A stretch of DNA of 64,000 bases, taken from Toxorhynchites rutilus septentrionalis (lineage: Eukaryota > Arthropoda > Insecta > Diptera > Culicidae). A program made the translations under genes and the position numbers. The stretch spans positions 74,027,794 to 74,091,793 of the forward strand of contig NC_073744.1 in assembly GCF_029784135.1 (NCBI RefSeq), written 5' to 3'. The notes beneath the pieces were generated by a model. It did not search any database and was not told the DNA's origin. It was given only the letters and a program-made list of their open reading frames with translations. Shown here piece after piece: positions 49,371-61,018 of this stretch; within the stretch, counting starts at the first letter, position 1, and each line of letters starts with the position of its first letter.

Positions 49371-49554
49371 GTAGGATTGGTTGACAAAAATTTGATGCCT
49401 GAAAAAAATTGTTCAGTCGCATTTTCTGCGCTTCGATGCCTTATTTCTAACGTGCTCTAACGTATAAGCATCAACAAACACACGAGTGATTTCAGGCTTG
49501 CAAATGGTAATGTAGTTTCACAATATATAATATTTGTAGTAAGTAAATCTATAC

Positions 49555-50472
49555 CTATATATATAAAAATGGAGCGATGTCTCTCTGTCTTTCTGATTCT
49601 TATGGACTCGTAACTACAGAACCGATCGACATGAAAATTGGTATGTAGGGGTTTTTGGGGCCGGGGAAGGTTTTCGTGACAGTTTGAGATCCCTCCCCCC
49701 TCTCTAAAGGAGGGCTGCCATACAAATGAAACACAAATTTCTAAATTTCTCGAGAATTCATAAAGCAAATGAAACGAAATTTGCCGTGTGAAGCTTTTAG
49801 GGTGCCATAAATGATTCTATGGCGGTTAGATATTCCTTCCCCATCTCTTAGGGGGGCTGCCATACAACTGAAGCACAAATTTCTGCATTAAGCAAATGAA
49901 ACCGAATTAGGCATACGGAGATTTGAGGGTGCAGTAAATGATTCTATGGTAGTTAGACACTTTAACGCCATACAAATGAAACACAAATTTCTGCATTATT
50001 CGAGAATTTATCAAGCAAATTAAACCAAATTTGGTATGTGGAGGTTTCAAGGTGCAATAAATGCTTTTACGGTAGTGAGAAACTCCACCCCCTCTCTAAG
50101 AGGGAGCTGCCATACAAATGAGACACAAATTTTTGCATTACTAGAGAATTAATCGAACAAATGAAATGAAGTTTGGCATGTGGAGGTTTTAGGGTGCAAC
50201 AAATGAATCTATGGTGGTTAGATACTCCACCCCCCTTTGTTAAGGGGAAGAGGGGGGGGGGTCTGTTTCTGCCATACAAATGAAACACAAATTTCTGCAT
50301 CACTCGGGAATTAATCAAGCAAATAAAACCAAATTTGGTAAAAGGTAATTTTAAAGGGTAGATTAGAAGATCAATTCTACGATTTGACCCATGAACAGCG
50401 CTGAGTAAGAAAACGTGGATGTGATAACGAAAAATAAATTTTGGGCGGGACGAAGTTTGCCGGGTCAGCTAG
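49555..50472 (+). mobile_element. non-autonomous Helitron-like element, both ends present
   Basis: Opens CTATATATATAAAAATGGAG with a CTCTCTGTCTTTCTG run. Contains about four to five ~140 bp units and ends GCCGGGTCAGCTAG followed by T. The 3' region is shorter than in the copy at 8.8-10.7 kb. No Rep/helicase ORF. Confidence 0.82.
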
Positions 50473-50684
50473 TGTATGTATAAAATTAGTAAGTTAATAT
50501 AATATTTTGTAGTAAATGAATGAGTATTTTTCATGCTAATAAATTAGTTTTTTCCCTACGACGAATACTTTCGATGGTACAGATTTTTGGAAAAAGAAGT
50601 ACAGATGAGAAAGATTTTTGAGCCCTCTGGTACAGATTAAAATGTGGCAACACTGCTGGGTACCTTCATTGCCAGCATGAAGTA

Positions 50685-51213
50685 CACCCAAACTAGCGTT
50701 ACCAGAAGCGTCAAATGAACAAATAAAATTATCTTTCTCGAAAGCTTTAAAATGTATGTATGGGCATCTCTTTCTTTTTTCTTTTATCCTCTCTTTGGGA
50801 TTGCACCCAAAAAAAAAAGTTCAAGCGATGTCAACGGGAATCGAACGTAGGGCGGCTGGAATGCTGTTTTACACGACCACGTTATCCACATAGCTCCTGG
50901 TGCTGTTACGTAAATGCGTGATAATATTACACATCATTATAAAATGAAGTTGGAAAGCGTTTTCTCAGAGTAAAAAGGAGAGCATAAAGGAGATCTATAT
51001 CCATCTTGGTCTTGGTCGTATATGTGGCAAAGTATGCGAAAAGCAATGTGTCTCTTGTTTAGCTAGCTCATATTGAACTTATATTGCTATACCATATATA
51101 TTATACAAATGCTTACCAGTATTTGAGAGTCATGAAATTTTCTGTTATTTTTAAGCTCATTTAATGTAATAAATCGGGATGACAAAACATGTGCTAACAA
51201 TTAATTTTGGGTG
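50685..51213. mobile_element. TIR element with TA duplication, carries tRNA-like segment (copy 2)
   Basis: Opens CACCCAAACTAGCG and ends AATTTTGGGTG, flanked by TA (50683-50684 and 51214-51215). On the minus strand, TGTGGATAACGTGGTCGTGT (A-box-like) is followed by the B box GTTCGATTCCC (50840-50850). A segment near 51010-51150 is absent from copy 1. No transposase. Confidence 0.74.
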
Positions 51214-51360
51214 TACAAGGATATTCTATCAAATGCAATTGAATGAAGCTCTCACAACGCATAGATAAGTTCATACTTTATAACGTGCCCATCAAGGAAT
51301 GCAAGGTGATTACGGCGAAACAGCTTATTAAAATATATCAATCGATTGTCCAAGAAACCT

Positions 51361-52046
51361 TGTCACCTCCTTGCCCGGAAGCGCATGAGATGGAGACAAA
51401 AAAAATTATAAATTGTTCGGGCGTCGCGAAGAACCTGGTCACTCGACCCAGGTGCCCTCTACGAGACGACGTCCAGGTCCGAAGTCTAGGGAACCGTTGA
51501 TGATTTCCTACGTCACTCCACACAAAAGGGAAAACTGTGCGATACCATACAAATGATGACAAGGGTTTTAAATGTACTTACAATATTTATTTGAAATTCA
51601 TGTAAAGTGTATCAGTGTATGTATGTCTGTGTAGTGTGTCTCCAATCGGGCTGGGCTGGGTATGTGGTCCTCTCTTCGATGAACGGAACGGAACGTGGCC
51701 AGGATGGAAGAAGGCTGATGTTAGCTGGTCTACTCAGCCATTGGGTGCGCGCGCAGCATGCCGGTTTTTCCAATTTTGATCCAGCAAATAAGAGAGCTCC
51801 TCTTTCTACACTGGCTTCTTTTATATCCACGAAATTGAGTGACCAGCTTCCTTCTTGGGTTCCAGTTCTCTAGAGAGAGTAGAGAAGATGAAGTTATACC
51901 CACTGACCACTACTGATTCTCTTCCCAGCTTGCCCCAGCCAAGGTATGTTCTGTTCTGTTGTTCTGTTGTGTAAGTGTGATGTATTTATATGGCAATCGA
52001 CGGACTTCCTCAATCTGTCGCCAAGGAACCTGGAAATCAGGTTACA
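51361..52046 (-). repeat. 3' LTR of the gypsy element
   Basis: 686 bp. TATAAATA at 51983-51990 and AATAAA at about 51586-51591 (minus strand). Compared with the 5' LTR it has a 5 bp insertion near 51465, a length change in an A-run near 51400 and isolated substitutions. Confidence 0.93.
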
Positions 52047-52060
52047 ATACCCCCACACCA
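52047..52060 (-). other. polypurine tract region
   Basis: The minus strand reads TGGTGTGGGGGTAT immediately before the 3' LTR. The G-rich run is the likely plus-strand primer. Confidence 0.65.
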
Positions 52061-52546
52061 GACAGCAAAAATGACAGAATATCATAGATGAATCCGTCAT
52101 GCCTGCTGTGGTTTCTCATTGCCATAGTCACATCCACTCACACGATCGACAAATAACGTCCAGAACAACAGTGTCTCTAGCTTTGTCAAGAGTAATCAGT
52201 CCAACCATGAAGCATATTCTTGTCAGATCACAATATGAGCTCTCATACGTAAATTTTCGACATTTCTGCATAATTACCGATTTATTTGATTATTTATTCT
52301 TCAGTGATTATGTCAGCCAACTAGACAATAATATTTTAGAAGAATTTTCCACGGCATCCATTACTCATTCATCCTTTTTAAATTTCAGCTATCTAGCTCA
52401 ATTTAATCCCGGGATTCTGTTTCTATAATTTGCTTCAGCTCTGTGCTTTCGAAAGATTCTATCTCACCCTCCAATCGTGTTTCTAATTTATAGTCCATGG
52501 TTCAACGATTGACTTTCCATATGTTTTTCATTCTCACTTTATCTCG
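52061..52546 (-). other. gypsy 3' untranslated region
   Basis: About 490 bp between integrase and the purine tract. It has only a plus-strand (antisense) 109-codon frame, not regarded as a gene; no envelope-like sequence. Confidence 0.65.
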
Positions 52547-53509
52547 TTAAGCTGGGATTATATCCTGGGCCGCGAATATCCCTATATTCTTTCCTTCTTC
52601 ATCAACTAACTCATAAGAAGTTGCTCCTCTTCTGGCAATAATCTTACAAGGTACATAAACAGGTCCCAGCTTTGCAGCATAATGATCGGGAGCGCTAGAA
52701 ATTTTAAATTTTTTTTTATATACATGTTGTCCTATCTGGTAAGTTGGTGGTAGACTTTTGTGTTTGTTGTCATAATTTTTTTTATATTTTTCATATTCCT
52801 TCTCGTTATTTCTAACTACCTCCTCATATAAGGATCCCAGAAGTTGCTTTCTTCGCTGTATGAATTGATCTACTGACGGATCAGAAGTGAGTCTATCCCT
52901 TAAATGGTCTCTTCCATCAATGATCGATTCGTAACCGTGCACTATAAAGAAAGGAGAAAATCCTGTAGAACAATGCTTTGTATTATTAATAGCATGTTCA
53001 ATCTCATTAATTTTCTTATCCCACTCTCGATGATCCTTCTGGCAATATGTTCTTATACACGCCAGAATCACCCTATTAACTCTCTCGACTGGGTTGTTCT
53101 GACAATGCCTTCTGCTGTTTTTGAAGTGATGGACGTTAAATTTGCTCAGTAAATCTTGGAATTTGTTTGACAAAAATGTAACCGCATTATCGGATATGAC
53201 CACCTGAGGTACACCTAGTTTTAGAAACCATTTATTTTTGATAATTTGGGACAAACTATCAACACTAATTTTCTTCACAGGAAATAGCTTTACATATTTA
53301 GAAAAAATATCTAAGCACACTAAAAGATCAGTGTTACAATTTTTGCTTCGAACAAATCCACTGATATAATCCATAGCGATCATTTGAAACGGTCTGCAGG
53401 CATGTTTTTGTTCACCCATCGGAGGCACGGTTGCAATTGTAGGGTGCTTTGATTGTTTGCATCTAGCACATCTCGAAAGGATTCTCTTAACGCCTTCATT
53501 TTTGCCCAA
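52547..53509 (-). pseudogene. gypsy integrase core and C-terminus
   Basis: Contains the CC half of the HHCC finger (CARCKQSK). The DDE catalytic core has D1 in MIAMDYISGF, D2 in VVISDNAVTF and E in NNPVERVNRV, with about 34 residues between D2 and E. The C-terminal region (LPPTYQIGQHVYKKK, YVPCKIIARRGATSYELVDEEG) resembles the GPY/F-type integrase tail of many gypsy elements. It ends 500 bp before the 3' LTR and no further ORF follows. The core itself is open and looks intact, but is separated from upstream pol by a frameshift. Confidence 0.92.
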
Positions 53510-54186
53510 TGATATTTCAGTTTGATTCTATCAAGTGTTTTTTCTACTCCCATATGCATTAATCTCTCATGTTCATTTTCCACTACCTCAACTACTTTGT
53601 CCGGGGGTACAACTAGTTTCCACTCGAATCTAGTATTAACGAATTGTGATCGAGTTGTTACAAATTTGAAAACATCCCCATCTTCAATTTTAAAATTGGG
53701 ATAATCTTCTGGAGCATCATTAATTTTCCTCTTCAGGTCATTATACCATCTAGACTCTGAATTTTCAAAAGTAGCGCATACTGCTCGACTGAGTGCATCA
53801 CACACTATATTCTCCTGTCCTTTTCTGTGTCTAATAGTCATGTCGTATTCTTGTAGTTTGACTGACCATCGTGACAAGTGAGAACTGGGTCGCCACTTCG
53901 AGTTGCAAATAAACGTTACTGCTGAACAATCTGTTACTAATGTGAAATGATTGCCTTCAACATATGACCTGAAATGTTCGATGGATTCTAATGCTGCCAA
54001 TCCTTCTTTATCCGTCGGACCATACTTCCGTTCGCACGTCGTTAATTTTCTTGAAAAGAATGCAATTATATGCTCCTTACCCTCCATTTCTTGTGTGAGT
54101 ATCCCGGCTATAGCGAGGTCACTAGCATCTGTCTGTATCGTGAATTCTTTTGTCCAATCTGGTTTTGAAAGAATTGGTTCAGACAT
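53480..54186 (-). pseudogene. gypsy RNase H and integrase N-terminal part
   Basis: RNase H motifs: IQTDASDLAIAG (Asp), DKEGLAALESIEHFRSYV (Glu), LVTDCSAVTF (Asp) and GQENIVCDALSR. The start of the integrase zinc-binding domain follows (EHERLMHMGVEKTLDRI, with the two histidines). The frame then shifts near 53480-53500. The C-x2-C half of the zinc finger (CARCKQ) is read in the next frame. It would degrade template RNA and start the integrase; the frame break separates the halves of the HHCC finger. Confidence 0.88.
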
Positions 54187-54282
54187 TTAAAGTAGGGTTC
54201 CTTTAATTTTATAAATGTAGCATTCCTTTAATTTTATAAATGCATTTTCAGCTTTTTCGTTCCATTTGATTTTCTTCGGGTT

Positions 54283-55764
54283 TCATTTTAACAAGTCCGA
54301 AATTGGTGCCGAGATTCCAGTGAATTTCGGAATAAAATTTCGATAGTATCCCGCCATCCCTAAGAATCCGCGAATTTCTTTGGGAGTTTTGAGCCGCACA
54401 AATTTAGAAATTGCAGCCACTCGTTCAGGATTCGGCTGGTAGCCATCCTTTGATAGAATGAATCCTAAATATTTTATTTTTCTTACACAAAATCTACATT
54501 TGTTTAAGTTGATAGATAAATTGGCTTGATTTAAACAATCAGCTACTATTTTTAAATATTTGATGTGTTCATCCAAGGTGGAAGTTGCTACAATTATATC
54601 ATCGAGATATGCAAAAACAAACGGCTCATACATCCCCTCTTTCAGAACTTTGTCTAAGATTCTCGACTTTGTGGCGCTGCTATTGATCAATCCAAATGGC
54701 AGTCGCTTATACTGGAATAACCCTCTACCAATAATCTTGAAGCTTGTATATTTCCTAGAATTTTCCGATAAATTTACTTGTAAAAACGACTCCTTCAAAT
54801 CAATCACAGAAAAATAATTGTTTCTCCCAAGATTACTCAGTATACGCATCGTGTTCGCTAAAGGATACGCATCTCTGACTGTTTTTGCGTTCAACTTTCT
54901 CGCATCTAAACAAAGCCTCATTTCTCCGCTCTCTTTTATGACCGGAACAACTTGTAAAGCCCAATCGGAGGTGGACGGCTCTATTATCCCCAGATCAAGC
55001 AATCTGTTAATTTCTATATTCACTTTCTTTTGAATCGTGGGGGACCAAGGATGTGGGTTAAGATGCACTGGATTGTTATCCAATAATTTAATTTCGTGTT
55101 CCATCACATTACACGCTTCCAGCATCCCCGGCTCCGAAATTTTGAATAGCTGCTTTGTTGTTTCTAAATTTTTTAATTCATGATCGGTAAGTTCACCTTG
55201 TTTATCTTTAACAGACCCTATAACATTCACTTTCTTTGTATTTGTATTTTTATTCATATTGCTTTCACCAATTGTCAGCTTGATATCGAGCATCTCAAAA
55301 AAATCCATTTCCAGAATACAACTATTATCAAGTTCAGGCACTACAAGACACGAGAGAATTTTTGTTGTTTGGTTCACAGTGAAAGGAATGTCTACACGTC
55401 CCCTTATCTGCATTGGTTCACCGTTAGCAGTGGTAACCTCGATGTATTTTTCGTTTGGTTGAATTGGTAGAAAACTTGTCAAGTTCCCAAACTGTTCCCC
55501 AACTATCGACACATTACTACCACTATCCAACAATCCATGGAGTTGTAAACCCAGCACACTAAATTTCAAAAAATATCTTCTATCTCCCTCTAAGTTTAAT
55601 AACACCGATCGGATATTGTAGACATGTGTTGATGTGTTCGTGTTTTCCGAATGTATTCCCTTCACCAATGTCTTAAACATATCGATATCATTTGACTTTT
55701 TACCTGTTTTTGGAGGTTTCACGGATGGGAGAATGCCTTCCTTCAATTTTCCCTTCTCGCGTTT
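54283..55764 (-). pseudogene. gypsy protease and reverse transcriptase
   Basis: Pol N-terminal part in the -1 frame relative to gag. An aspartic protease region (LLDSGSNVSIVG, DSG active site) is near residues 80-90. The RT shows PVIKESGEMRLCLDARKLN, FSVIDLKESFLQV (first catalytic Asp), RLPFGLINS and FAYLDDIIVA (YLDD box). The thumb/connection has VRLKTPKEIRGFLGMAGYYR. The frame stops at 54283 where pol should continue into RNase H. Between 54283 and 54186 there is a TGA stop and a roughly 23 bp tandem duplication that changes frame. Catalytic residues of RT are intact. Confidence 0.92.
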
Positions 55765-57137
55765 TTTTCTTCACAGAATGGACACTCTTCATAGTGGAAT
55801 TCCGGTAGACCACAAATGCAGCAAAAAACATTACGTCGTCCATAACACTTTGTGAAATGATGGCCAATTTTACGGCAGTTAAAACAAACATTACGGCTCG
55901 GTAACCTATATGACCTACAAATCTCATCTGAGGATAAATTTCTCCATGAGAAATTTGGTCTGTTACCCGTTTCTTCAAATTGATAACAACCATCACTATT
56001 CAACCGATATGTGTTGTTATTCACTTCCTGACGATTTATTTGCTGTGACTCGTTATTCTGAGTATTCCTAATTCTCGTGTTACTTTCCCTCGCCATGTCA
56101 TGAGACTGCCTATCTGAGTGGTAATGTAGTGAGTTACCAATCTGGTTCAAATCACTCTCCCAATCATTTAGCTCGTTAATCTTTTGATTTTCAAAAGAAA
56201 GTACAAAACGGTTCATTAACGCCTCGTTATTATCATCTATTCTCGCACACAAATCTTCTAATCTCCGCAGATTTTTCACATCTATTAGAGCCAATTTATC
56301 TCTGTATGCAGCTCTCATCGTGTGCCATATTACATCAAATTTGTCCTCTTCTGGTAGTGGAACAGTTCGGTATAGGAAAAATTGTTCCATTCTTACCAGA
56401 AAATTCACAAACGTCTCGTTTTTACCTTGATACATTGAAAACGCTTTCACCTATTTGTAATGATCAATATTTTTCGGTAGGAAATGATTTCTTAATGCTT
56501 GAACGAAGTAATCCCAATCTCGAAGACGCAAAATAGGCCATTTAGCCACAAACCAATCCTGAGCTGGCCCGATCAGCAACAGGTGTGCTGACTCGAAGAG
56601 ATCTGACTTAGTCATCTTCTCTGAGTGAGCGAAAAATTCTATCCTGCGTAAAAAAAGATTTAGCCCAATTCCATTATCATTTCCTCCATATTTCACCGGC
56701 CATTGCGACACTTGTAAAGATTTCCTATTGTTCATGTGCACATTTCCCACCATGTTATAGAGCAACGGATTTGTGGTGTTCATTGGATCAATTAACTGAT
56801 TAGATTTTATATTGAAACCCGGGGGTAATAATTCACACTGCGGCGGTACATCATTTTTAACTATGTTGACGTCCGATAAAAGTGGCATATTTTGGTTCTG
56901 TAGTGAATTTTCTGACCTAATTTCTAACCCCGTGTAACTTTTTTTCTTGATTGTGCCTGTGTATTTGTTTGGTCCTTCACTTTGCATGGTTGAATATTCA
57001 TTCCGTGGTGTTTCCCTAATTTCTGGAACTCGCGGTATTTCGGAGGGGAATATTTTATCGTCTCTCATCCTTATCTCGGCCATATTTTTATCACTCTCAG
57101 CATTTTTATTCACATCACGGGCTTTTTGCCTAAACAC
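55743..57137 (-). pseudogene. gypsy gag, one in-frame stop
   Basis: Gag structural protein, about 464 codons. The N-terminal half (57137-56451) has a capsid-like segment ending in NHFLPKNIDHYK. An in-frame TAG at 56451-56453 interrupts it, and the same frame continues to 55743. The C-terminal part carries a CCHC zinc knuckle, CFNCRKIGHHFTKC (C-x2-C-x4-H-x4-C), and a second, deviant cysteine cluster, CCICGLPEFHYEEC. Gag would assemble the particle and bind element RNA. The single stop with an otherwise open frame suggests a young lesion, a sequencing error or readthrough. Confidence 0.88.
55761..55767 (-). promoter_or_regulatory. -1 ribosomal frameshift heptamer A AAA AAC
   Basis: Near the end of gag, in the gag frame, the minus strand reads GAA GAA AAA AAC, giving the canonical X XXY YYZ slippery site. 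Shifting back one base leads directly into the protease/RT frame, which is open to 54283. Gag ends 18 bases downstream at 55743. A short GAGAA/TTCTC pairing downstream is possible but weak. Confidence 0.8.
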
Positions 57138-57691
57138 TCGATCTAACTGATCTCGAAACGTAGGAGATATCGACAGTCTGTTAATTTATTTTTGACTCAT
57201 TTTTATTTCCACTCAGAATAACCGTTTCACTCTACGTAATCTGTCCTTGCACACTCGTTCTTATTCCCTAACTCTTATCACTTGTTAATATTCCCAGCCT
57301 TCTACCCTCACTGTATCCACTTGTTCCGTCATACTGATTTTTTTATGAATTTGTAATGGATGAATGGTAGGTACTCACTCTGCAACAATTACTTGTTGTG
57401 ACCCAGTATCAACGCAATGCAGCTCGATTGTGGAAGGAACATAAAAAAACATAAAACAAATAATATCATATCGGTAATGGTGAAATAAAATATTGTGCAA
57501 ATTGGCTATATACAAATAAATTATACATCGACGATTAATTAATAATGAACATTTAACTTAATCTAATATATACATATATACAATCCCGTGTCATCAATCA
57601 TATGGAAGCTCATACAATTTTCATTTTTTTTGTAAGCGAATGACTTCAAAATGGAAGAACTTCGTCAAATTGGTTTTATCCACCGGACTAT
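57138..57691 (-). other. gypsy leader between primer site and gag
   Basis: About 550 bp of untranslated leader with no conserved ORF. Packaging signals would be expected here but are not identifiable by eye. Confidence 0.6.
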
Positions 57692-57709
57692 TATTTACGT
57701 TTGGCGCCA
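57692..57709 (-). other. primer binding site
   Basis: Two bases after the 5' LTR the minus strand reads TGGCGCCAAACGT. The TGGCGCC start is the complement of a tRNA CCA end and resembles tRNA-Lys-type sites of retroviruses and gypsy elements. Confidence 0.75.
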
Positions 57710-57711
57710 TT

Positions 57712-58390
57712 TGTCACCTCCTTGCCCGGAAGCGCGTGAGATGGAGACAAAATATTATAAATTGTTCGGGCGTTGCGAAGAACCTGGTCACTCGACCCAG
57801 GTGCCCTCTACGACGTCCAGGTCCGAAGTCTAGGGAACCGTTGATGATTTCCTACGTCACTCCACACAAAAGGGAAAACTGTGCGATACCATACAAATGA
57901 TGACAAGGGTTTTAAATGTACTTACAATATTTATTTGAAATTCATGTAAAGTGTATCAGTGTATGTATGTCTGTGTAGTGTGTCTCCAATCGGGCTGGGC
58001 TGGGTATGTGGTCCTCTCTTCGATGAACGGAACGGAACGTGGCCAGGATGGAAGAAGGCTGATGTTAGCTGGTCTACTCAGCCATTGGGTGCGCGCGCAG
58101 CATGCCGGTTTTTCCAATTTTGATCCAGCAAATAAGAGAGCTCCTCTTTCTACACTGGCTTCTTTTATATCCACGAAATTAAGTGACCAGCTTCCTTCTT
58201 GGGTTCCAGTTCTCTAGAGAGAGTAGAGAAGATGAAGTTATACCCACTGACCACTACTGATTCTCTTCCCAGCTTGCCCCAGCCAAGGTATGTTCTGTTC
58301 TGTTGTTCTGTTGTGTAAGTGTGATGTATTTATATGGCAATCGACGGACTTCCTCAATCTGTCGCCAAGGAACCTGGAAATCAGGTTACA
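57712..58390 (-). repeat. 5' LTR of the gypsy element
   Basis: 679 bp, TG...CA ends on the minus strand. TATA-like TATAAATA at 58327-58334 lies only about 60 bp inside the LTR, so U3 would be short. An AATAAA signal lies further in. It differs from the other LTR by a few substitutions and short indels. Confidence 0.93.
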
Positions 58391-58394
58391 ACCT

Positions 58395-59860
58395 GACGCA
58401 AACGAAATTGTTTTCTATTAAACCGGAAATGAATTGAATTTCTCGATTCCGCTTTCAGATTTAGGTTATTCAATACAATAATCTCCAGTGAAATGAGGTA
58501 TGGAGCTGGAATTTCAGAAACTATTGTTTGATTAGTGTTACCTTCCTCAAACGGAAAGAATTCAAATTAAGTACATGCTTGCTGTCTTTCTGTAATAACC
58601 AGATAATAAATAATTTCTCAATTGTTTTTCGCTTTGCCCAGATGCCCCGACTCGTTTCCTGCGTAACACAACATTGATTTGTCTAACGTGGGTTTTATAT
58701 GGAAGCACATGAATTATACCCCAAAACATCGAGTATTTCCCGGCTGTAAACAAACCGCGAAACTCATCAATTTGTCGGTTGTCTTGCAACAGTCGATGCC
58801 ACGCCACAATTCCCCATAAAGCTTCGAGTCAGGGATTTATTCATACATTTGATTCCATCAGGCAAACGTGCTAAGGGACTGAACGAGCACAGTTTCCCAC
58901 CAAATCACCAAACCATTGGAAAACATACTCCAATCGAAGCTCTAAGCCAAACAAGCTATAAAATAGTCGTAAAATATTCCCGCGAACGATTCGGGGAATA
59001 CTCCAAGAAACCGTCAAACCAAATCGACTCGTCGCACTGTGTGAAGCAGTAAAACATTTCTGTTTACATAAAACAAAAACCCACGGATATGAATAAATTT
59101 CCGTTCAGCAGCAACAGAGAAACAATATCTATTACGCAAGTAGCGATTGGTGTTTATCGATGTTTGAACGCTGCCGGCTGCCGAGGTTAAGTTCAACAAT
59201 TTACAGTTTGTGCGCTTCCAATTTCACTCTTATTGCGATCTGCGAAATCGAAAGCAAACAAAACACCGAAAAATCTCCGCTTGTGTCATGACGCTAAGGG
59301 CGCCGCTAAGAATCAGAGGTCTTTACCTTTGCCAGCGCGCGTGGGCTTCCCGAGGCCTGGTGGCACACAATCCCGGAGTCGCGGAGAAGTTGAATAAACA
59401 ACGCAAATAATATACGTCGCGCGCTCGAAGGAACACCGCTGCCGATTCGGGGGAAACGATTTACCCTAATTGCTCTCCTCCGAGATGGGTGGGGGGGGTG
59501 AGACTCAGATATTGCGTATGTTTTCTGGCTTCATTTTCGCCATAAAAATTAATAATTTACATGTACTTTTTTCTCGACGCGGCGAGGAGGGCGTGTGTGA
59601 ACATATAGGGCCGGGAGTGACTTTTCGACTTTGGGCGAATATGGGCGCACGCGTTTGTGTATGCCCAACAAACGTCATTCTGTCACGCACAAGGTTTACT
59701 GGGGGGCCAACCGGGGGATGGCCCCGCGATTGATCGTGATTAGCGGAATGTCATGCTAACATGCGATGCGATATCATGGGCGCATAAATTATGCGTTATC
59801 GGAACCGAACTGTCTATGTGCGATGAAGTAATTACATTTTTTTCTGGATGGATGGGGATT
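58395..59860. other. GC-richer, single-copy-looking island G
   Basis: No repeat family from the window. GC-rich stretches near 59290-59420 and 59575-59730. Short frames only, none recognised. Confidence 0.4.
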
Positions 59861-60418
59861 CAACCCATAATGTTGTATGAATCCTGGGCTTGTGTTTCTA
59901 GATAACTTATCGCTTTGAACAACCGTTTTGAGGAAATAGTATCCAAGCTCGAGAAGAAATCCCATACCTGAAAAAAATTTAATTTGGATGAAACTTTGCT
60001 CACGAGGGTATGGTTGTGGGTAAGACGGTCAGACCCACCGTCCATCTAGTTCATTATTTTCGAACCAACCTGTGAATATTTACATTCATTTACAAATAGA
60101 AAAAAAACTTCACAGCATGGCAAGATTTACGGAAACAGAAATTAAGGGTTTGATAATTGCGGTAATTGTAACTTTTTCGAATGAGTTATCGCTTCAAAAG
60201 TGTCGGACGCACACAAATGAAGAAAAAAAAGATACTAAAAATGTCATACCGAATAGGATTCTGGGAATGAATTGTAGAGAATCGATTTATTAACTTGGAA
60301 AAAAGATACACTGCAAAAACACTGAAGAAAAATTAGTGCTTAGTTTTACTCACTAAAAAAATTGCATTATCTCAAATACATTGTCTTTTTTTTTAAATAA
60401 TTTTTATCGAGAATTTAG
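59861..60418. other. noncoding sequence, nothing recognised
   Basis: No supported feature. Confidence 0.4.
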
Positions 60419-61018
60419 GATACAAATGAAACACAAATTTCTGCATTACTCAAGAATTAATAAAGCAAACGAAATCAAATTTGGCATGTGGAGGTTTCAG
60501 AATGCAATAAATGTTTCTATGTTGGATCGACACTCCTCCCCTCAGGGTGGGCTGTCATACAATTGAAAAACAAATTTCTGCATAACTGGAAAACTAATTA
60601 TGCAAATGAAGCCATATTTGGCATGTGAAGATTTTAGGAGGCACGAAACTTTTTTATGGTGAATGGACACTCCACCCCTCTCTCTAAGGGATGAAGAGGG
60701 GAGTGATCTGTCTTTATTCTATCATATTTTCTGTATCAAACATTTATTCCATGTAACGGAGAAACATTTGCAAGTGGTTGAAAAATCTTGAACGAGAATT
60801 GTGTCTAAAAATAATCTTATATTATAATGATGAGTTTTGGTAGAAGTTTTTAATTTTTTAGTAAAAGGTTAATTCAACGGGGTCGATGAGAAGATCAATC
60901 AACGAACAGTTCTGCGATTGGACTCATGAACTTGCGCTTAGTAAGAAAACGTGAATGTTTGAAGGTATTGATAACTTAAACAAATTTTGGATGGGACGAA
61001 GTTTGCCGGGTCAGCTAG
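60419..61018 (+). mobile_element. Helitron-like element, 5'-truncated, first of a tandem pair
   Basis: Begins within a ~140 bp unit (ACAAATGAAACACAAATTTC). It has two such units, the shared 3' region, and ends GCCGGGTCAGCTAG at 61018. The next copy starts at the following base. Confidence 0.8.

Larger units (their letters stand above)
51361..58390 (-). mobile_element. Ty3/gypsy LTR retrotransposon, full length, defective
   Basis: 7030 bp with LTRs at both ends, flanked by ACCT (51357-51360 and 58391-58394). Order on the minus strand: LTR, primer binding site, gag with zinc knuckles, -1 frameshift site, protease, RT, RNase H, integrase, purine tract, LTR. There is no envelope-like ORF between integrase and the 3' LTR. 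The LTRs differ at only a handful of positions, so insertion is recent. Nevertheless gag has an in-frame stop, pol has a stop plus a small duplication before RNase H, and a frameshift precedes the integrase core. Clade within Ty3/gypsy is not assigned. Confidence 0.95.

Noticed and set aside
51607..51873. 88-codon plus-strand frame, present identically at 57951-58217
   Set aside because: Lies antisense within both LTRs; its conservation only reflects recent LTR identity.
52099..52428. Envelope-like ORF of the gypsy element
   Set aside because: Wrong strand, no signal peptide, cleavage or membrane pattern; the element appears to lack a third ORF.
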